Assembly (NCBI RefSeq): GCF_030657435.1
Contig: NZ_JAUTWS010000027.1
Span: forward strand, 1 to 64,000
DNA from: Paracraurococcus lichenis
Lineage (GTDB): Bacteria > Pseudomonadota > Alphaproteobacteria > Acetobacterales > Acetobacteraceae
Reading direction: 5' to 3'
DNA length: 64,000 nucleotides
Position numbers and translations under genes: made by a program. Position 1 is the first letter of the stretch. Each line of letters begins with the position of its first letter. Shown here piece by piece: positions 41,628 through 50,957 of this stretch. The notes beneath the pieces were generated by a model. The model saw only the letters and a program-made list of their open reading frames with translations. It did not search any database and was not told the DNA's origin.

Positions 41628-43301
41628 TCAGACCTCGACCCCGTAGAGCTCGCGCGCCGCCTGCTTCGTGATCAGCCCATCCGCCACGTCGCGCCTGACC
41701 AGCTCCGGGTCGCGCCGCTTCGGGTCGCCCATGCCGCCGCCGCCGGGCAGCCTGAGCAGCAGCCGTCGCCCCTTCGGGATCACCTGGAAGCCCTTGGTGC
41801 GCAGCGGCGTGCCGTTGTCGTCGTTCAGCCCGACCCAGCCGGACGCGCCCTCGCCGCCGCCCTCGCGCCCCTTCGGCGGGTTGGCGACGCGGTCGAAGAT
41901 GGCGTTCACCGCGAACTCGGCATCGCCCTTGGCGCCGATCTCCATCACCTGGCCGAAGCCGCCGCGGGTGCGGCCGGCGCCCGCCGAGTCAGAGCGCAGC
42001 TCCTTCTTCCAGAAGATCACCGGCGCGACGTTCTCCGTCGCCTCCACCGGCATGGTGCGCACGCCGGAGGGGAAGGCGATGCCGTCGAGGCCGTCCTTGC
42101 CTGGCCGGGCGCCGGTGCCGCCGGAGTTGAAGGTGATGATCTCGAAATCCTCGGTCTCCGCCGCCTGGCCCGAGACCTGGGAGCCGCCGCGCAGCGGCGG
42201 GTTCCACAGCGCCGAGGAGCCCTCCGCATTGACGCGCCCCGGCACCGCCTGGTGCAGGCAGCCCATCATCAGGTCGGGCAGCAACTGGCCGACGACATGG
42301 CGGACGGAGACGGGGTAGGGCCGCGGCGCGTTCAGGATGCAGCCCTCCGGGATCTCCATCCGGAAGGGGCTGAGGCTCGCCCAGTTGTTCGGGATCTCCG
42401 GCGCCACCACGCATTTGATCCCGAAGCAGGCATAGGCGCGGCAATAGGCCGGGGGCACGTTGATGCCGCGGGTGGAGAGGCCGGAGGTGCCGGCGAAGTC
42501 CACCACGATCCGCTCGCCCTCGATGCTCATGGCGGCGTTCAGCGTCACCGGCGCCTCGTAGCCGTCCGACCTGATCTGCGCGCGGTAGGTGCCCCGGGGG
42601 AGCTTCCGGATCTCCTCGAGCGTCGCGTGCAGCGAGCTCTCGAAGATGAACTCGGCCAGCGGGTCGATGCTGTCCATGTCGAACTCGTCGAGCATCTCGA
42701 CCAGCCGCCTGGCGCCGGCGTCGTTGCAGGCGCAGAGGGAATAGACATCGCCCTCGAGCTCCACCGGCGTCCTCGAACCGGCGCGGAGGAAGTCGAAGAA
42801 GGTCTCGTTCGGCGTGCCGCGGTCGAAGCACTTCACGATGGGGATGTAGAGGCCTTCCTCGAAGACGCTCCGCCCCTCCGGCCCCATGCCGAGGCCGCCG
42901 ATATCGATGATATGCGCGGTGTTGGCGAAGAGGCCGACGATCTTCCCCTTGCGGAAAGCGGGCGTGACGACCGTCAGATCGTGCAGGTGGCCGGTGCCGA
43001 GCCAGGGGTCGTTGGTGATGTAGTGGTCGCCGGGCTGCATTCCCTCGGCCGGGAATTTCGCCAGGAAATGCCCGACGCTCTCCATCATGGAGTTGACGTG
43101 GCCCGGCGTGCCGGTGACGGCCTGCGCCAGCATGCGGCCCTTGAGGTCGAAGATGCCGGCGGAGAGGTCGCCCGCCTCCCGCACCGTGGTGCTGAAGGCG
43201 GTGCGGATCATGGTCTGCGCCTGTTCCTCGACCACCGCGATCAGGCGGTTCCACTGGATCTGGCGCTGGATGGTGGCGAGGGCGCCCTTGGAGTCTGCCA
43301 T
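41628..43301 (-). CDS. hyuB: hydantoinase B/oxoprolinase family protein
   Basis: 557 residues, beginning IQRQIQWNRLIAVVEEQAQTMIRTAFSTTVREAGDLSAGIFD, the standard start of HyuB. HYITNDPWLGTGHLHDLTVVTPAF, FADTAHIIDIGG-like FANTAHIIDIGGLGMG, VVDFAGTSGLSTRGINVPPAYCRAY and GGGGMGDPKRRDPELVRRDVADGLIT are further signatures. With HyuA it forms an ATP-dependent ring-opening enzyme for hydantoins, oxoprolines or acetone-like substrates. It is separated from hyuA by a DUF3574 lipoprotein gene, an unusual insertion. Confidence 0.93.
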   Translation of the reverse strand: MADSKGALATIQRQIQWNRLIAVVEEQAQTMIRTAFSTTVREAGDLSAGIFDLKGRMLAQAVTGTPGHVNSMMESVGHFLAKFPAEGMQPGDHYITNDPWLGTGHLHDLTVVTPAFRKGKIVGLFANTAHIIDIGGLGMGPEGRSVFEEGLYIPIVKCFDRGTPNETFFDFLRAGSRTPVELEGDVYSLCACNDAGARRLVEMLDEFDMDSIDPLAEFIFESSLHATLEEIRKLPRGTYRAQIRSDGYEAPVTLNAAMSIEGERIVVDFAGTSGLSTRGINVPPAYCRAYACFGIKCVVAPEIPNNWASLSPFRMEIPEGCILNAPRPYPVSVRHVVGQLLPDLMMGCLHQAVPGRVNAEGSSALWNPPLRGGSQVSGQAAETEDFEIITFNSGGTGARPGKDGLDGIAFPSGVRTMPVEATENVAPVIFWKKELRSDSAGAGRTRGGFGQVMEIGAKGDAEFAVNAIFDRVANPPKGREGGGEGASGWVGLNDDNGTPLRTKGFQVIPKGRRLLLRLPGGGGMGDPKRRDPELVRRDVADGLITKQAARELYGVEV

Positions 43302-43321
43302 GGCCCGGTCCTGCCTTCGGT

Positions 43322-43768
43322 TCAGAAGCCTGCGGCGCAGGCCTGGGTGACGAGGATGCCGACGCTCTGCTGCTGGAAGTCGCGCCGGTAGATGTCGATG
43401 GCGGCCTGCAGGGACTGCAGCGCCGCGTCCTGTGTCTCGGAGGGAACGACGAGGAGCACGACCTTGGTCGGCTCTGCCAGGGTCTGGCCCTGCCAGGTGC
43501 CGACCGCGTCGAGGATGGTGGAGCCCGCGGGAAAGCGGGGCGTGAGCTCGGCGCGGCGGAACCTCTCCCAGGCTTCTGCCGGGACACGCAGGAACTCCCG
43601 CCCGTTGCGGCTGCCATTGCGGCCGAAGAAGGCCGTCAGCGTGCTGCGCTCCGCCATCCCGGCCGGGCAGGATGCAGGCGGGTTCGCGGCCTGCGTCGGC
43701 GCGGCCTGGGTGGCGCAGCCGCCCGCGAGCAGCAGGACGGCCAGCCCGGCGCCGCGCGCCAAGCTCAT
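43322..43768 (-). CDS. DUF3574 lipoprotein
   Basis: 148 residues. A lipoprotein signal MSLARGAGLAVLLLAGGC has its lipobox Cys at 18. The domain has AERSTLTAFFGRNGSRNGREFLRVPAEAWERFRRAELTPRFPAGSTILDAVGTWQG and KVVLLVVPSETQDAALQSLQAAIDIYRRDFQQQSVGILVTQAC, matching the DUF3574 pattern (fold and role unknown). Its start overlaps the hyuA stop (ATGA) and it lies 20 nt ahead of hyuB, so an envelope lipoprotein is built into a cytoplasmic-enzyme operon. Confidence 0.8.
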   Translation of the reverse strand: MSLARGAGLAVLLLAGGCATQAAPTQAANPPASCPAGMAERSTLTAFFGRNGSRNGREFLRVPAEAWERFRRAELTPRFPAGSTILDAVGTWQGQTLAEPTKVVLLVVPSETQDAALQSLQAAIDIYRRDFQQQSVGILVTQACAAGF

Positions 43769-45849
43769 GCGCGCCCGCCCGCCCCGATGTTCTCGAGGTC
43801 CAGGTAGCCGAGACCGTCCATCCGGCAGGTCCAGCCTGGCCCGACCAGCGTGCTCGTCTCCGCCTCCGCCACGATGCAGGGGCCGGCGAGTCTGGCGCCG
43901 GGCGCCATGGCAGCGCGGTCATAGACCGGCCAGTCCCGCACCTCGCCCGTCACCGTGTCGCGCACCGCCTGGGTCCGGATCGGCGCCGGGGCAGGGGCCT
44001 CCTGCGCCTCGGCCGCGGGCTCCACCGGCTCGACGATCGTCGCCACCGTGACCGCGAAGCTCAGGATCTCCACATCGCTGCCCGGCACCGGCCGGTCGTA
44101 GAAGCGGGTGTATTCCTGGTCGTAGAGGGCGCGGATGGTCTGCACATCCTCCGCATCCATGTCGCGCGGCGGGAGCGGCACGGCGATCTCATGCCCCTGG
44201 CCGACATAGCGCATATAGGCGATGCGGCTCTCCTTGGTCTCCGCCCCGAAGGCGCCCTCCGCGACCACCGCTGCGGCCTCCGCCGCCATGCCGGCCAGCA
44301 GCGCATTCACCGCCGCCACGTCGAAACTGGCGAAGCGCTGATAGAGGCTGCGCACGACCTCATAGGCGACCGGCGCGCGCAGGAAGCCGATGGCGGAGCC
44401 GACGCCCGCGCCGGACGGCACCAGCAGGCGCTTCACGCCGATCTTCTCCGCAACGCGCGTGCCATGCACCGGCCCGCCGCCGCCGAAGGCGATGATCGCG
44501 CGGCCCTCGAAGCCCTTGCCGCTCTCGATGGCATGGACGCGGGCGGCATTGGACATGTTCTCGTCCACCATCTCGACCACGCCGAGCGCCGCCATCTCGG
44601 CGGAGAGGCCGAGCCGCCCACCGACCTCGGCCGCCAGCGCGTCCCGCGCGCTCTCCGGATAGAGCCGCAGGCTGCCGCCCGCGAAGGCCTCCGGGTCGTA
44701 GCGGCCGAGCGCGAGGTTGGCATCCGTCACCGCCGGCTTCGACCCGCCGCGGCCATAGCAGGCCGGGCCCGGATCGGCGCCCGCGCTCTCCGGCCCGACG
44801 GTGATGCGGCCCATGCTGTCCACCGCGGCGATGGAGCCGCCGCCGGCGCCGATCTCCACCATCTCGATGACCGGGATGCGCAGCGGCAGGCCGGAGCCCT
44901 TCTTGAAGCGGCCGACGCGCGCGACCTCGAAGGTCCGGCTGGCCTGCGGCTGGAAGTCGTCGATCAGGCAGACCTTGGCCGTGGTGCCGCCCATGTCGAA
45001 GGACAACACCTTCGCCAGGCCGCGCTCGCGCGCCACATGCGCCGAGAAGATGGCGCCGCCGGCCGGGCCGCTCTCGACCAGGCGGATCGGGAAGCGCGCC
45101 GCCGTCTCCAGCGTCGTCAGGCCGCCGCCCGAGAGCATCATGAAGACCGGGCAGGCCAACCCCGCCTCGCGCAGTCCGACCTCGAGCCGCGCGAGGTAGC
45201 TGGCCATCCTCGGCTGCACATAGGCATTGGCGACTGTCGTGCTGAAGCGCTCCCACTCCCGCATCTCCGGCGAGACCTCGGAGGAGAGGGAGACCGGCAC
45301 CTCCGGCCAGAGGCGCCTCACGATCGCCGCGGCCTGCTTCTCGTGCGAGGGGTTCACGAAGGCATGCAGGAAGCCGATGGCGACCGCCTCGATGCCCTCC
45401 GCCCGCATGAAGGCGACGTGGCGTTCCACCGCTGTCTCGTCCAGCGGCAGCAGCACCTTGCCGGTATTGTCCAGCCGCTCCGTCACCGGCAGGCGCCAGC
45501 GCCGCGGCACCAGGGGCTGCGGCAACTCGATGTTCAGGTCGTACTGGTCGTAGCGGCTCTCGTTGCCGAGGGCGAGGACGTCGCGGAAGCCCTCCGTCGT
45601 CAGCAGCGCGGTGCGCGCGCCCTTGCGCTCGATGACGGCATTCGTCGCCAGCGTGGTGCCGTGGATGACCAGCACGATGTCGGCGGGCGAGAGACCCGCC
45701 TTGGCGAGCACGAGTCGCACGCCTTCCAGCACGCCCTGCTCGGGCGCCGCCGGCGTGGTCAGCACCTTGGCGGTCCAGCGTTCGGTGCCGCGCTCGACGG
45801 CAAGGTCGGTGAAGGTGCCGCCGATATCGACAGCAAGGCGTGCGGTCAT
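43765..45849 (-). CDS. hyuA: hydantoinase/oxoprolinase family protein A
   Basis: 694 residues. The actin-like ATP-binding start LAVDIGGTFTDLAVERG and the second phosphate motif SFDMGGTTAKVCLIDD are clear. NAVIERKGARTALLTTEGFRDVLALGNE, VESGPAGGAIFSAHVA, GAGGGSIAAVDSMGRITVGPESAGADPGPACYGRGG and FGGGGPVHGTRVAEKIGVKRLLVPSGAGVGSAIGFL are the HyuA signatures. It provides the ATP-dependent part of the HyuAB enzyme. It overlaps the DUF3574 gene by 4 nt. The upstream neighbour is an M20 carbamoyl-amino-acid hydrolase. Confidence 0.94.
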   Translation of the reverse strand: MTARLAVDIGGTFTDLAVERGTERWTAKVLTTPAAPEQGVLEGVRLVLAKAGLSPADIVLVIHGTTLATNAVIERKGARTALLTTEGFRDVLALGNESRYDQYDLNIELPQPLVPRRWRLPVTERLDNTGKVLLPLDETAVERHVAFMRAEGIEAVAIGFLHAFVNPSHEKQAAAIVRRLWPEVPVSLSSEVSPEMREWERFSTTVANAYVQPRMASYLARLEVGLREAGLACPVFMMLSGGGLTTLETAARFPIRLVESGPAGGAIFSAHVARERGLAKVLSFDMGGTTAKVCLIDDFQPQASRTFEVARVGRFKKGSGLPLRIPVIEMVEIGAGGGSIAAVDSMGRITVGPESAGADPGPACYGRGGSKPAVTDANLALGRYDPEAFAGGSLRLYPESARDALAAEVGGRLGLSAEMAALGVVEMVDENMSNAARVHAIESGKGFEGRAIIAFGGGGPVHGTRVAEKIGVKRLLVPSGAGVGSAIGFLRAPVAYEVVRSLYQRFASFDVAAVNALLAGMAAEAAAVVAEGAFGAETKESRIAYMRYVGQGHEIAVPLPPRDMDAEDVQTIRALYDQEYTRFYDRPVPGSDVEILSFAVTVATIVEPVEPAAEAQEAPAPAPIRTQAVRDTVTGEVRDWPVYDRAAMAPGARLAGPCIVAEAETSTLVGPGWTCRMDGLGYLDLENIGAGGRA

Positions 45850-45948
45850 GCCAGGTCCCCGGCCGGGTTGTCGTGCCGGCGCCTCTGTCGCGCCGGCATC
45901 CTTGCTGCGATGGAAGCGCGGATGCCGCGCGGCCTCAAGATGCCGGCG

Positions 45949-47214
45949 TCAGCCGGCGTGCTCGGCGGCGAAGCGCTGCGCGACCGCGCAGGCCTTCGCG
46001 AAATCCTCCATCCGCATGGCCTCGTGCGGATTGTGGCTGCCGTTCTGGTTGCGCACGAAGATCATGCCCGCCGGCACGCCCGCCTGCGCGAAGGCCGCCG
46101 CGTCATGCCCGCCGCCCGAAGCCATGGAGAGGTACTTCACGTCAAGCGCCTCCGCCGCGCGCCTGAGGCTCGCCTGCACGCCGTCGTCCATCGGGCTGGC
46201 GCGGCTGCCCGCCTCCGGGCCCAGGTCGAACTTGACGCCCCGCCGCGCCTCGATCTCGGCGACCTTGTCGTAGAGCACCTCGAACAGCGCGTCGCAGGAA
46301 TGCAGGTTGACGCTGCGCACGTCCAACTGGAATTGCGCCTCGCCGGCGATCTTGGTGAAGCCCGCCTCCGGCGCGGTCGCCAGCACGCAGAAGGTGCAGA
46401 CCATGCGGTGGCCGCGCGCCTCCAGCCGGCACCAGGCCTCGTCCAGCGCCACGGCCAGGTCGGCCAGCGCGATCGCCGCATCGCGCCGGTACTTTCGGGG
46501 TGTGGCGCCGGAGTGGTTCCATTCCCCCACCACCTTGCCCGCGCGCAATCGCCGGCTGCCGGGAATGCCGGTGACGATGCCGATCGGGATCTCCTCGGCA
46601 TCCAGCACCGGGCCCTGCTCGATATGCACCTCGAGGAAGGCGGCGACACCGTCCGCGCCGATCGCCCTCTCGCCGCGCTCGATGAAGCCGGGGTCGAAAC
46701 CTTCGTCCCGCATGTGCTCGGCCAGCGTCCGGCCGGTATCCAGCCGCCTCACCTCAAGTTCCGCCGGCTTCATGCTGCCAAGCGCGCCGCGGCTGCCGGG
46801 ATAGCTGGTCGGGAACCAGGCGCCGGCTTCCTCGGCGCGGATCGCCATGACGGTCACGTCCCGCGCCGGCACATAGCCCGCCTGCTTCATGCCCGCGACG
46901 GCCGCAAGGCCCGCCAGCACGCCGGCCGCGCCGTCGTAATTCCCGCCCGACCGCACGCTGTCGAGATGGCTGCCGAAGATCACCCGCTTCGCCGCGCGGT
47001 CGGCGCCCGGCAGCGTCAGGTAGAGGTTGCCGACCGGGTCCACCCGCTTCTCCAGGCCCAGCGCCTCGCCCGCCTCCGCCACCAGCGCATGCGCCATGCG
47101 CTCGCCGGGGCCGAAGGCCTCCCGCGTGATGCCGGTGCCGTCGAAGCTCCTCTCGCGCAGCTCGGCGAAGAGGCGCTCGGCCAGCGCGACATCGGGGGTC
47201 AGATTGGGCAGCAT
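45949..47214 (-). CDS. N-carbamoyl-L-amino-acid hydrolase/allantoate amidohydrolase family (M20)
   Basis: A 421-residue binuclear metal hydrolase. The metal ligands are in FGSHLDSVRSGGNYDGAAGVLAGLAA (HxD and the bridging Asp), AEEAGAWFPTSYPGSRGALG (Glu pair), and the C-terminal MASGGGHDAAAFAQAGVPAGMIFVRNQNGSHNPHEAM. FLEVHIEQGPVLDAEEIPIGIVTGIPG is the dimer-domain signature. It removes carbamoyl groups to give free amino acids, the natural follow-up to hydantoin opening by HyuAB downstream. A 99-nt gap separates it from hyuA. Confidence 0.92.
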   Translation of the reverse strand: MLPNLTPDVALAERLFAELRERSFDGTGITREAFGPGERMAHALVAEAGEALGLEKRVDPVGNLYLTLPGADRAAKRVIFGSHLDSVRSGGNYDGAAGVLAGLAAVAGMKQAGYVPARDVTVMAIRAEEAGAWFPTSYPGSRGALGSMKPAELEVRRLDTGRTLAEHMRDEGFDPGFIERGERAIGADGVAAFLEVHIEQGPVLDAEEIPIGIVTGIPGSRRLRAGKVVGEWNHSGATPRKYRRDAAIALADLAVALDEAWCRLEARGHRMVCTFCVLATAPEAGFTKIAGEAQFQLDVRSVNLHSCDALFEVLYDKVAEIEARRGVKFDLGPEAGSRASPMDDGVQASLRRAAEALDVKYLSMASGGGHDAAAFAQAGVPAGMIFVRNQNGSHNPHEAMRMEDFAKACAVAQRFAAEHAG

Positions 47215-47325
47215 CCTACGCTCCTTGCGGGGCCGCGCCGCGGCCCCGTCCAGTCATGGGGGCAGGCTAGCGAATCCCGTGCCGCCCGCCATTGCCCCGG
47301 CGCAAGGTCGCGCCGGGTGGATGCC

Positions 47326-48117
47326 TCACACCATCCCGCGCACGCGGCCGCCATCCACGCGGATCATGCTGCCCGTGATGTAGGCGCCCTTCTCGCTGGC
47401 GAGGAATGCACCCATCGGGCCGTAGTCGTCCGGCGTGCCGAGCCGCCCCGCCGGGATCTCCGCCGCCGCCTCGGCCAGCGCGTCCTCGAAGGAGACGCCC
47501 TTCTGCTTCGCCCGCGCCGTGGTGGTCTGGGTCACCCGGTCGGTCTGGATGGTGCCGGGGGCGAGGACGTTCATCGTCACCCCGTCCTTCGCCACCTCGC
47601 CCGAATAGGTCTTCAGCCAGCCCCAGATCGAGGCGCGCAGCGTGTTCGACAACGCCAGCGTCGGGATCGGATGCTGCATGCCGGTGCTGCCCACCACGAT
47701 CACCCGGCCCCATTTCCGCTCCCGCATCGGCGGGATCAGCCGGTTGGCGATCCGGATCGGCGAGGCGACGATGTGCTGGAACCACTCGGCCAGCGCCGCA
47801 TCGGTGATCTGGCTGGCCGTGCAGGGCGGCGGGCCGCCATGGTTCAGCACCAGGATATCGACGCCGCCGAGCGCCGCGAGGGCGGCATCCGCCAAGCGGT
47901 CCATGTCCTCGCCGCGCGCCACATCGGCGACCACGCCGGCGGCGCTCGCGGCGCCCTTCGCCTTCAACTCCGCCGCCGCCTGGTCCAGGCGAGCCTGGTC
48001 ACGGCCGCTGATCACGACAGCGGCACCCTCGGCCGCCAGGGCATCGGCGATCGACCGGCCGAGGCCCTTCGTCCCGCCCATCACCAGGGCCCGGCGGCCC
48101 TTCAACCCGAGATCCAT
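47326..48117 (-). CDS. SDR-family protein lacking the canonical Tyr-Lys pair
   Basis: A 263-residue Rossmann protein. The cofactor motif is VMGGTKGLGRSIADALAAEGA (GxxxGxG), and DVARGED and LNHGGPPP follow. After the catalytic-position Ser144 the usual YxxxK is replaced by SNTLR (about Ser157 and Arg161) in PIPTLALSNTLRASIWGWLK. The C-terminus TIQTDRVTQTTTARAKQKG and GAYITGSMIRVDGGRVRGMV is standard. This altered subgroup exists in other bacteria with undefined activity. It lies upstream of the carbamoyl hydrolase on the same strand. Confidence 0.88.
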   Translation of the reverse strand: MDLGLKGRRALVMGGTKGLGRSIADALAAEGAAVVISGRDQARLDQAAAELKAKGAASAAGVVADVARGEDMDRLADAALAALGGVDILVLNHGGPPPCTASQITDAALAEWFQHIVASPIRIANRLIPPMRERKWGRVIVVGSTGMQHPIPTLALSNTLRASIWGWLKTYSGEVAKDGVTMNVLAPGTIQTDRVTQTTTARAKQKGVSFEDALAEAAAEIPAGRLGTPDDYGPMGAFLASEKGAYITGSMIRVDGGRVRGMV

Positions 48118-48310
48118 GCGACCGTCTCCCCTCCGAATCAGGGCGGGGACGGTGCCTCCGGCTCTCCGTCAAGGCAAGGAGGGCAGGGGGAAGTATCCCC
48201 CATCGAACGCCCTTAGCGTCCGATCCCCTCTATTTCTCCGAGTCTTCGACCCGACGGGCTGGCAAGCCGGGACTCCGCTGGTAAAGCACGCCACCCCAAC
48301 GGAGGCGTCC

Positions 48311-49288
48311 ATGGCCAAGCCCATCCTGCTCGTCACCCGCAAGCTGCCCGAGGCGATCGAGGCACGCGCCGCGCGCGACTACGACGCCCGGCTCAACCCG
48401 CAGGACGAGCCCTGGTCCACCGACGGCGCCGAGATCGCCCGGCGCGCCAAGGAGGCCAAGGCCGACGGCATCCTCGGCGCCGCCGGCGACAAGCTCGATG
48501 CCGCCTGCATCCAGGCCTTGCCGGACAGCGTGAAGGTCATCGCCACCTTCTCCGTCGGCTTCGACCACATCGACATCGCCGCCGCCAAGGCGCGCAACAT
48601 CGTCGTGGTGAACACGCCGGAGGTCCTCTCCTTCGCCACCGCCGAGACCGCCTTCACCCTTATGCTCATGGCCGCCCGTCGCGCCGGCGAGGGCGAGCGC
48701 ATGGTCCGCGCCGGCCGGTGGAAGGGCTGGGCGCCCACCCAGCTCCTCGGCGTGACGCTCGAGGGCAAGAAGCTCGGCATCCTCGGCTTCGGTCGGATCG
48801 GCCGGGAACTGGCGAACATGGCCCGCGGCTTCCGCATGGAGATCCACTACCGCGACATCCAGAAGCTGCCGCCCGAGGTCGAGCAGGGCGCCATCTACCA
48901 CGACAACGAGGACGGCTTCCTCTCCACCATCGACATCCTGTCCATGCACATGCCGGGCGGCGAGGCCAACCGCCACTGGCTGAACGCCGCCCGCATCGCC
49001 AAGATGAAGAAGGGCGTCGTCGTGGTGAACAGCGGCCGCGGCGTCTCGGTGCATGACGAGGCGCTCATCGCCGCGCTGAAATCCGGCCAGGTCCGCGCCG
49101 CCGGCCTCGACGTCTATGACGGCGAGCCGAAGGTCAATCCCGGCTACTTCGCGCTGGAGAACGTGGCGCTGCTGCCGCATCTCGGCTCGGCCACCATCGA
49201 GACGCGCGACGCCATGGGCCACCGGGCGCTCGAGAACCTCGACGCCGTGCTGCTCAAGGGCACGACGCCGCCGCACCGGGTGGCCTAG
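48311..49288 (+). CDS. D-glycerate dehydrogenase-like 2-hydroxyacid dehydrogenase
   Basis: 325 residues of the D-2-hydroxyacid dehydrogenase family. Start PILLVTRKLPEAIEARAARDYDARLN; the NAD motif is LGILGFGRIGRELANMARGF (GxGxxG). NSGRGVSVHDEALIAAL holds the catalytic Arg region, DVYDGEPKVNPGYF the Glu, and LLPHLGSATIETRDAM the His. It reduces hydroxypyruvate or glyoxylate to D-glycerate or glycolate, which links it to glcDE further on. ATG at 48311 follows GGAGGCGTCC; the long open frame upstream overlaps another gene and is spurious. Confidence 0.92.
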   Translation: MAKPILLVTRKLPEAIEARAARDYDARLNPQDEPWSTDGAEIARRAKEAKADGILGAAGDKLDAACIQALPDSVKVIATFSVGFDHIDIAAAKARNIVVVNTPEVLSFATAETAFTLMLMAARRAGEGERMVRAGRWKGWAPTQLLGVTLEGKKLGILGFGRIGRELANMARGFRMEIHYRDIQKLPPEVEQGAIYHDNEDGFLSTIDILSMHMPGGEANRHWLNAARIAKMKKGVVVVNSGRGVSVHDEALIAALKSGQVRAAGLDVYDGEPKVNPGYFALENVALLPHLGSATIETRDAMGHRALENLDAVLLKGTTPPHRVA

Positions 49289-49342
49289 GCGGGCCGGCCG
49301 GCGCATCCTCCCGGGCAGGAGTACCTCGGGAGGATGTCCCCC

Positions 49343-50293
49343 ATGCAGACGACCCGCCGCGCGACGCTCGCCGCCGCGCTCGCCGCCCCTGCCCTCGCGG
49401 GGCGGGCGGCCGCCGAGGACCCGGCCGCCCCGCTGCCGCAGGCGCCGGGCTGCTACCGCTTCCGGGTCGGCGGCTTCACCGTCACCACCGTCTTCGACGG
49501 CTTCTCCCGCCGCGGCACGGAGGGCCTGGTCCGCAACGCCCCGCTGCCGGAGGTGCAGGCGGTGCTGGCCGGGAGCGTCCTGCCCACCGCCACCTATGAC
49601 GGCCCCTATACCGTCACCTTCGTCGATACCGGTCGGCTGCTGATCGCCTTCGATGCGGGCACCGGCGGCCAGATGGCGCCGACCGCCGGCCTGCTGCCGC
49701 GGAACATGGCCGCCGCCGGCCTCGACCCGGCCCGCGTCGGCCTCGTCATCGTCACCCATTGCCACCAGGACCACATCCACGGCCTGACCACGCGGGACGG
49801 CGCTGCTGTCTTCCCCAATGCCGAGGTCGCGGTCGCCGAGCCGGAATGGGCCTGGTGGAGCGACCCCGGCAACGAGACCCGCAGCCCGGAGGGCCAGCGG
49901 GTGAACTTCGCCAATGTCGCCCGCCGCTTCGCGCCCTACCGGTCGCGGCTGCGCCGCTTCACCCCGGGCGCCGAGGTCTCGCCGGGCATCCAGGCACTGG
50001 CCGCCTTCGGCCATACCCCCGGCCACTGCATCTTCCGCGTCGCCGATGGCGGCGAGCAGGCGATGATCCTCGCCGATACCACCCATCGGCCGGAACTCTT
50101 CGTCCGCCGCCCTGAGTTGCACTCGATCTTCGAGTTCGACGCCGCGGCCGCCGAGGCGACGCGCCGGCGCGTGCTGAACGAGGTGGCGACCGACCGCATC
50201 CGCGTCATCGGCTACCATTTCCCCTTCCCGGCAACGGGGCACATCGCCCGGGAGGGGGAGGGCTACCGCTACGTCGCGGCGGAATGGGCCTGA
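49343..50293 (+). CDS. Tat-exported metallo-beta-lactamase fold hydrolase
   Basis: About 316 residues. The Tat signal QTTRRATLAAALAAPALAG is followed by the mature start EDPAAP. Metal motif THCHQDHIHG (HxHxDH), then FGHTPGHCIF and LADTTH. FDAAAAEATRRRVLNEVATDRIRVIGYHFPFPATGHIAREGEGY closely parallels the cytoplasmic paralogue at 23953-24828. Substrate unknown, possibly a lactone. ATG at 49343 is preferred because GGGAGG (49328-49333) lies 9 nt away, whereas the ATG at 49334 abuts it. Confidence 0.88.
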   Translation: MQTTRRATLAAALAAPALAGRAAAEDPAAPLPQAPGCYRFRVGGFTVTTVFDGFSRRGTEGLVRNAPLPEVQAVLAGSVLPTATYDGPYTVTFVDTGRLLIAFDAGTGGQMAPTAGLLPRNMAAAGLDPARVGLVIVTHCHQDHIHGLTTRDGAAVFPNAEVAVAEPEWAWWSDPGNETRSPEGQRVNFANVARRFAPYRSRLRRFTPGAEVSPGIQALAAFGHTPGHCIFRVADGGEQAMILADTTHRPELFVRRPELHSIFEFDAAAAEATRRRVLNEVATDRIRVIGYHFPFPATGHIAREGEGYRYVAAEWA

Positions 50294-50396
50294 TCGCGGG
50301 CACGCCCCGTCCCGCCCGAGCCGCGGCCGCCCCATGCACGGCCGGGCGGCGGGGATCGACGCGCCGGCGATGGCGTACCATCACCGGCCATCGGCA

Positions 50397-50957
50397 TCAG
50401 GCATTGGCGGCGGAGAGGACGACGCGCCGGTTCTGCGCCCGTCCCTTCGGCGTGTCGTTGGAGGCGACCGGGTTGGCCTCGCCATGGCCCTGCGCGGAGA
50501 TCATGTCGGGCCGCACGCCCTGCGAGACCAGGAACTTCATGACGGCGTCGGCGCGCCGCTGCGAGAGCTCCTGGTTCGAGGTGATGCCCTCCCGGCGCAG
50601 CGTCGGTCCGATGGGGGCATTGTCGGTATAGCCGTTGACGGTCACCTTGTTCTGCTGCGTCGGCGCCAGCTTCGAGGCGAGGTCGGCGATGATGTGCTTG
50701 CCGCGCTCGTTCATTTCCCAGCTTCCGGGCCGGAACAGCAGGTCGCTGTTGACGGTGTACTCGATGGCGTTCTGCAGGCGGCTCACCTGCTGGCGGGAGG
50801 CATTCAACTGCGCCGACTGCGACGCGACCTGCTGCCGCAATTGCTGGTTTTCCGCCTGCAGCGCGTCGTAGTCCTTCTGCGACACGCAGCCCGCGATCAG
50901 CAGCGGCGACAGCAGGGCGCCGGCGATGACGGTGGAGCGCGAGATGATGCTGGCCAT
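50397..50957 (-). CDS. OmpA-family lipoprotein
   Basis: 186 residues. Lipoprotein signal with LLIAGC (Cys24), a coiled coil (about 28-65, DYDALQAENQQLRQQVASQSAQLNASRQQVSRLQ), and an OmpA-like peptidoglycan-binding domain (about 75-186) with VTVNGYTDNAPIG, SNQELSQRRADAVMKFLVSQGV and HGEANPVASNDTPKGRAQNRRVVL. It tethers the outer membrane to the cell wall, Pal-like. GGAGGAAA precedes the ATG at 50957. The 223-nt gap upstream holds no gene. Confidence 0.92.
   Translation of the reverse strand: MASIISRSTVIAGALLSPLLIAGCVSQKDYDALQAENQQLRQQVASQSAQLNASRQQVSRLQNAIEYTVNSDLLFRPGSWEMNERGKHIIADLASKLAPTQQNKVTVNGYTDNAPIGPTLRREGITSNQELSQRRADAVMKFLVSQGVRPDMISAQGHGEANPVASNDTPKGRAQNRRVVLSAANA

Noticed and set aside
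43672..48216. 1514-codon open frame on the plus strand
   Set aside because: It is antisense to hyuB, DUF3574, hyuA, the M20 hydrolase and the SDR gene, and its His/Arg/Gln-rich translation has no domain. It is a GC-rich shadow frame.
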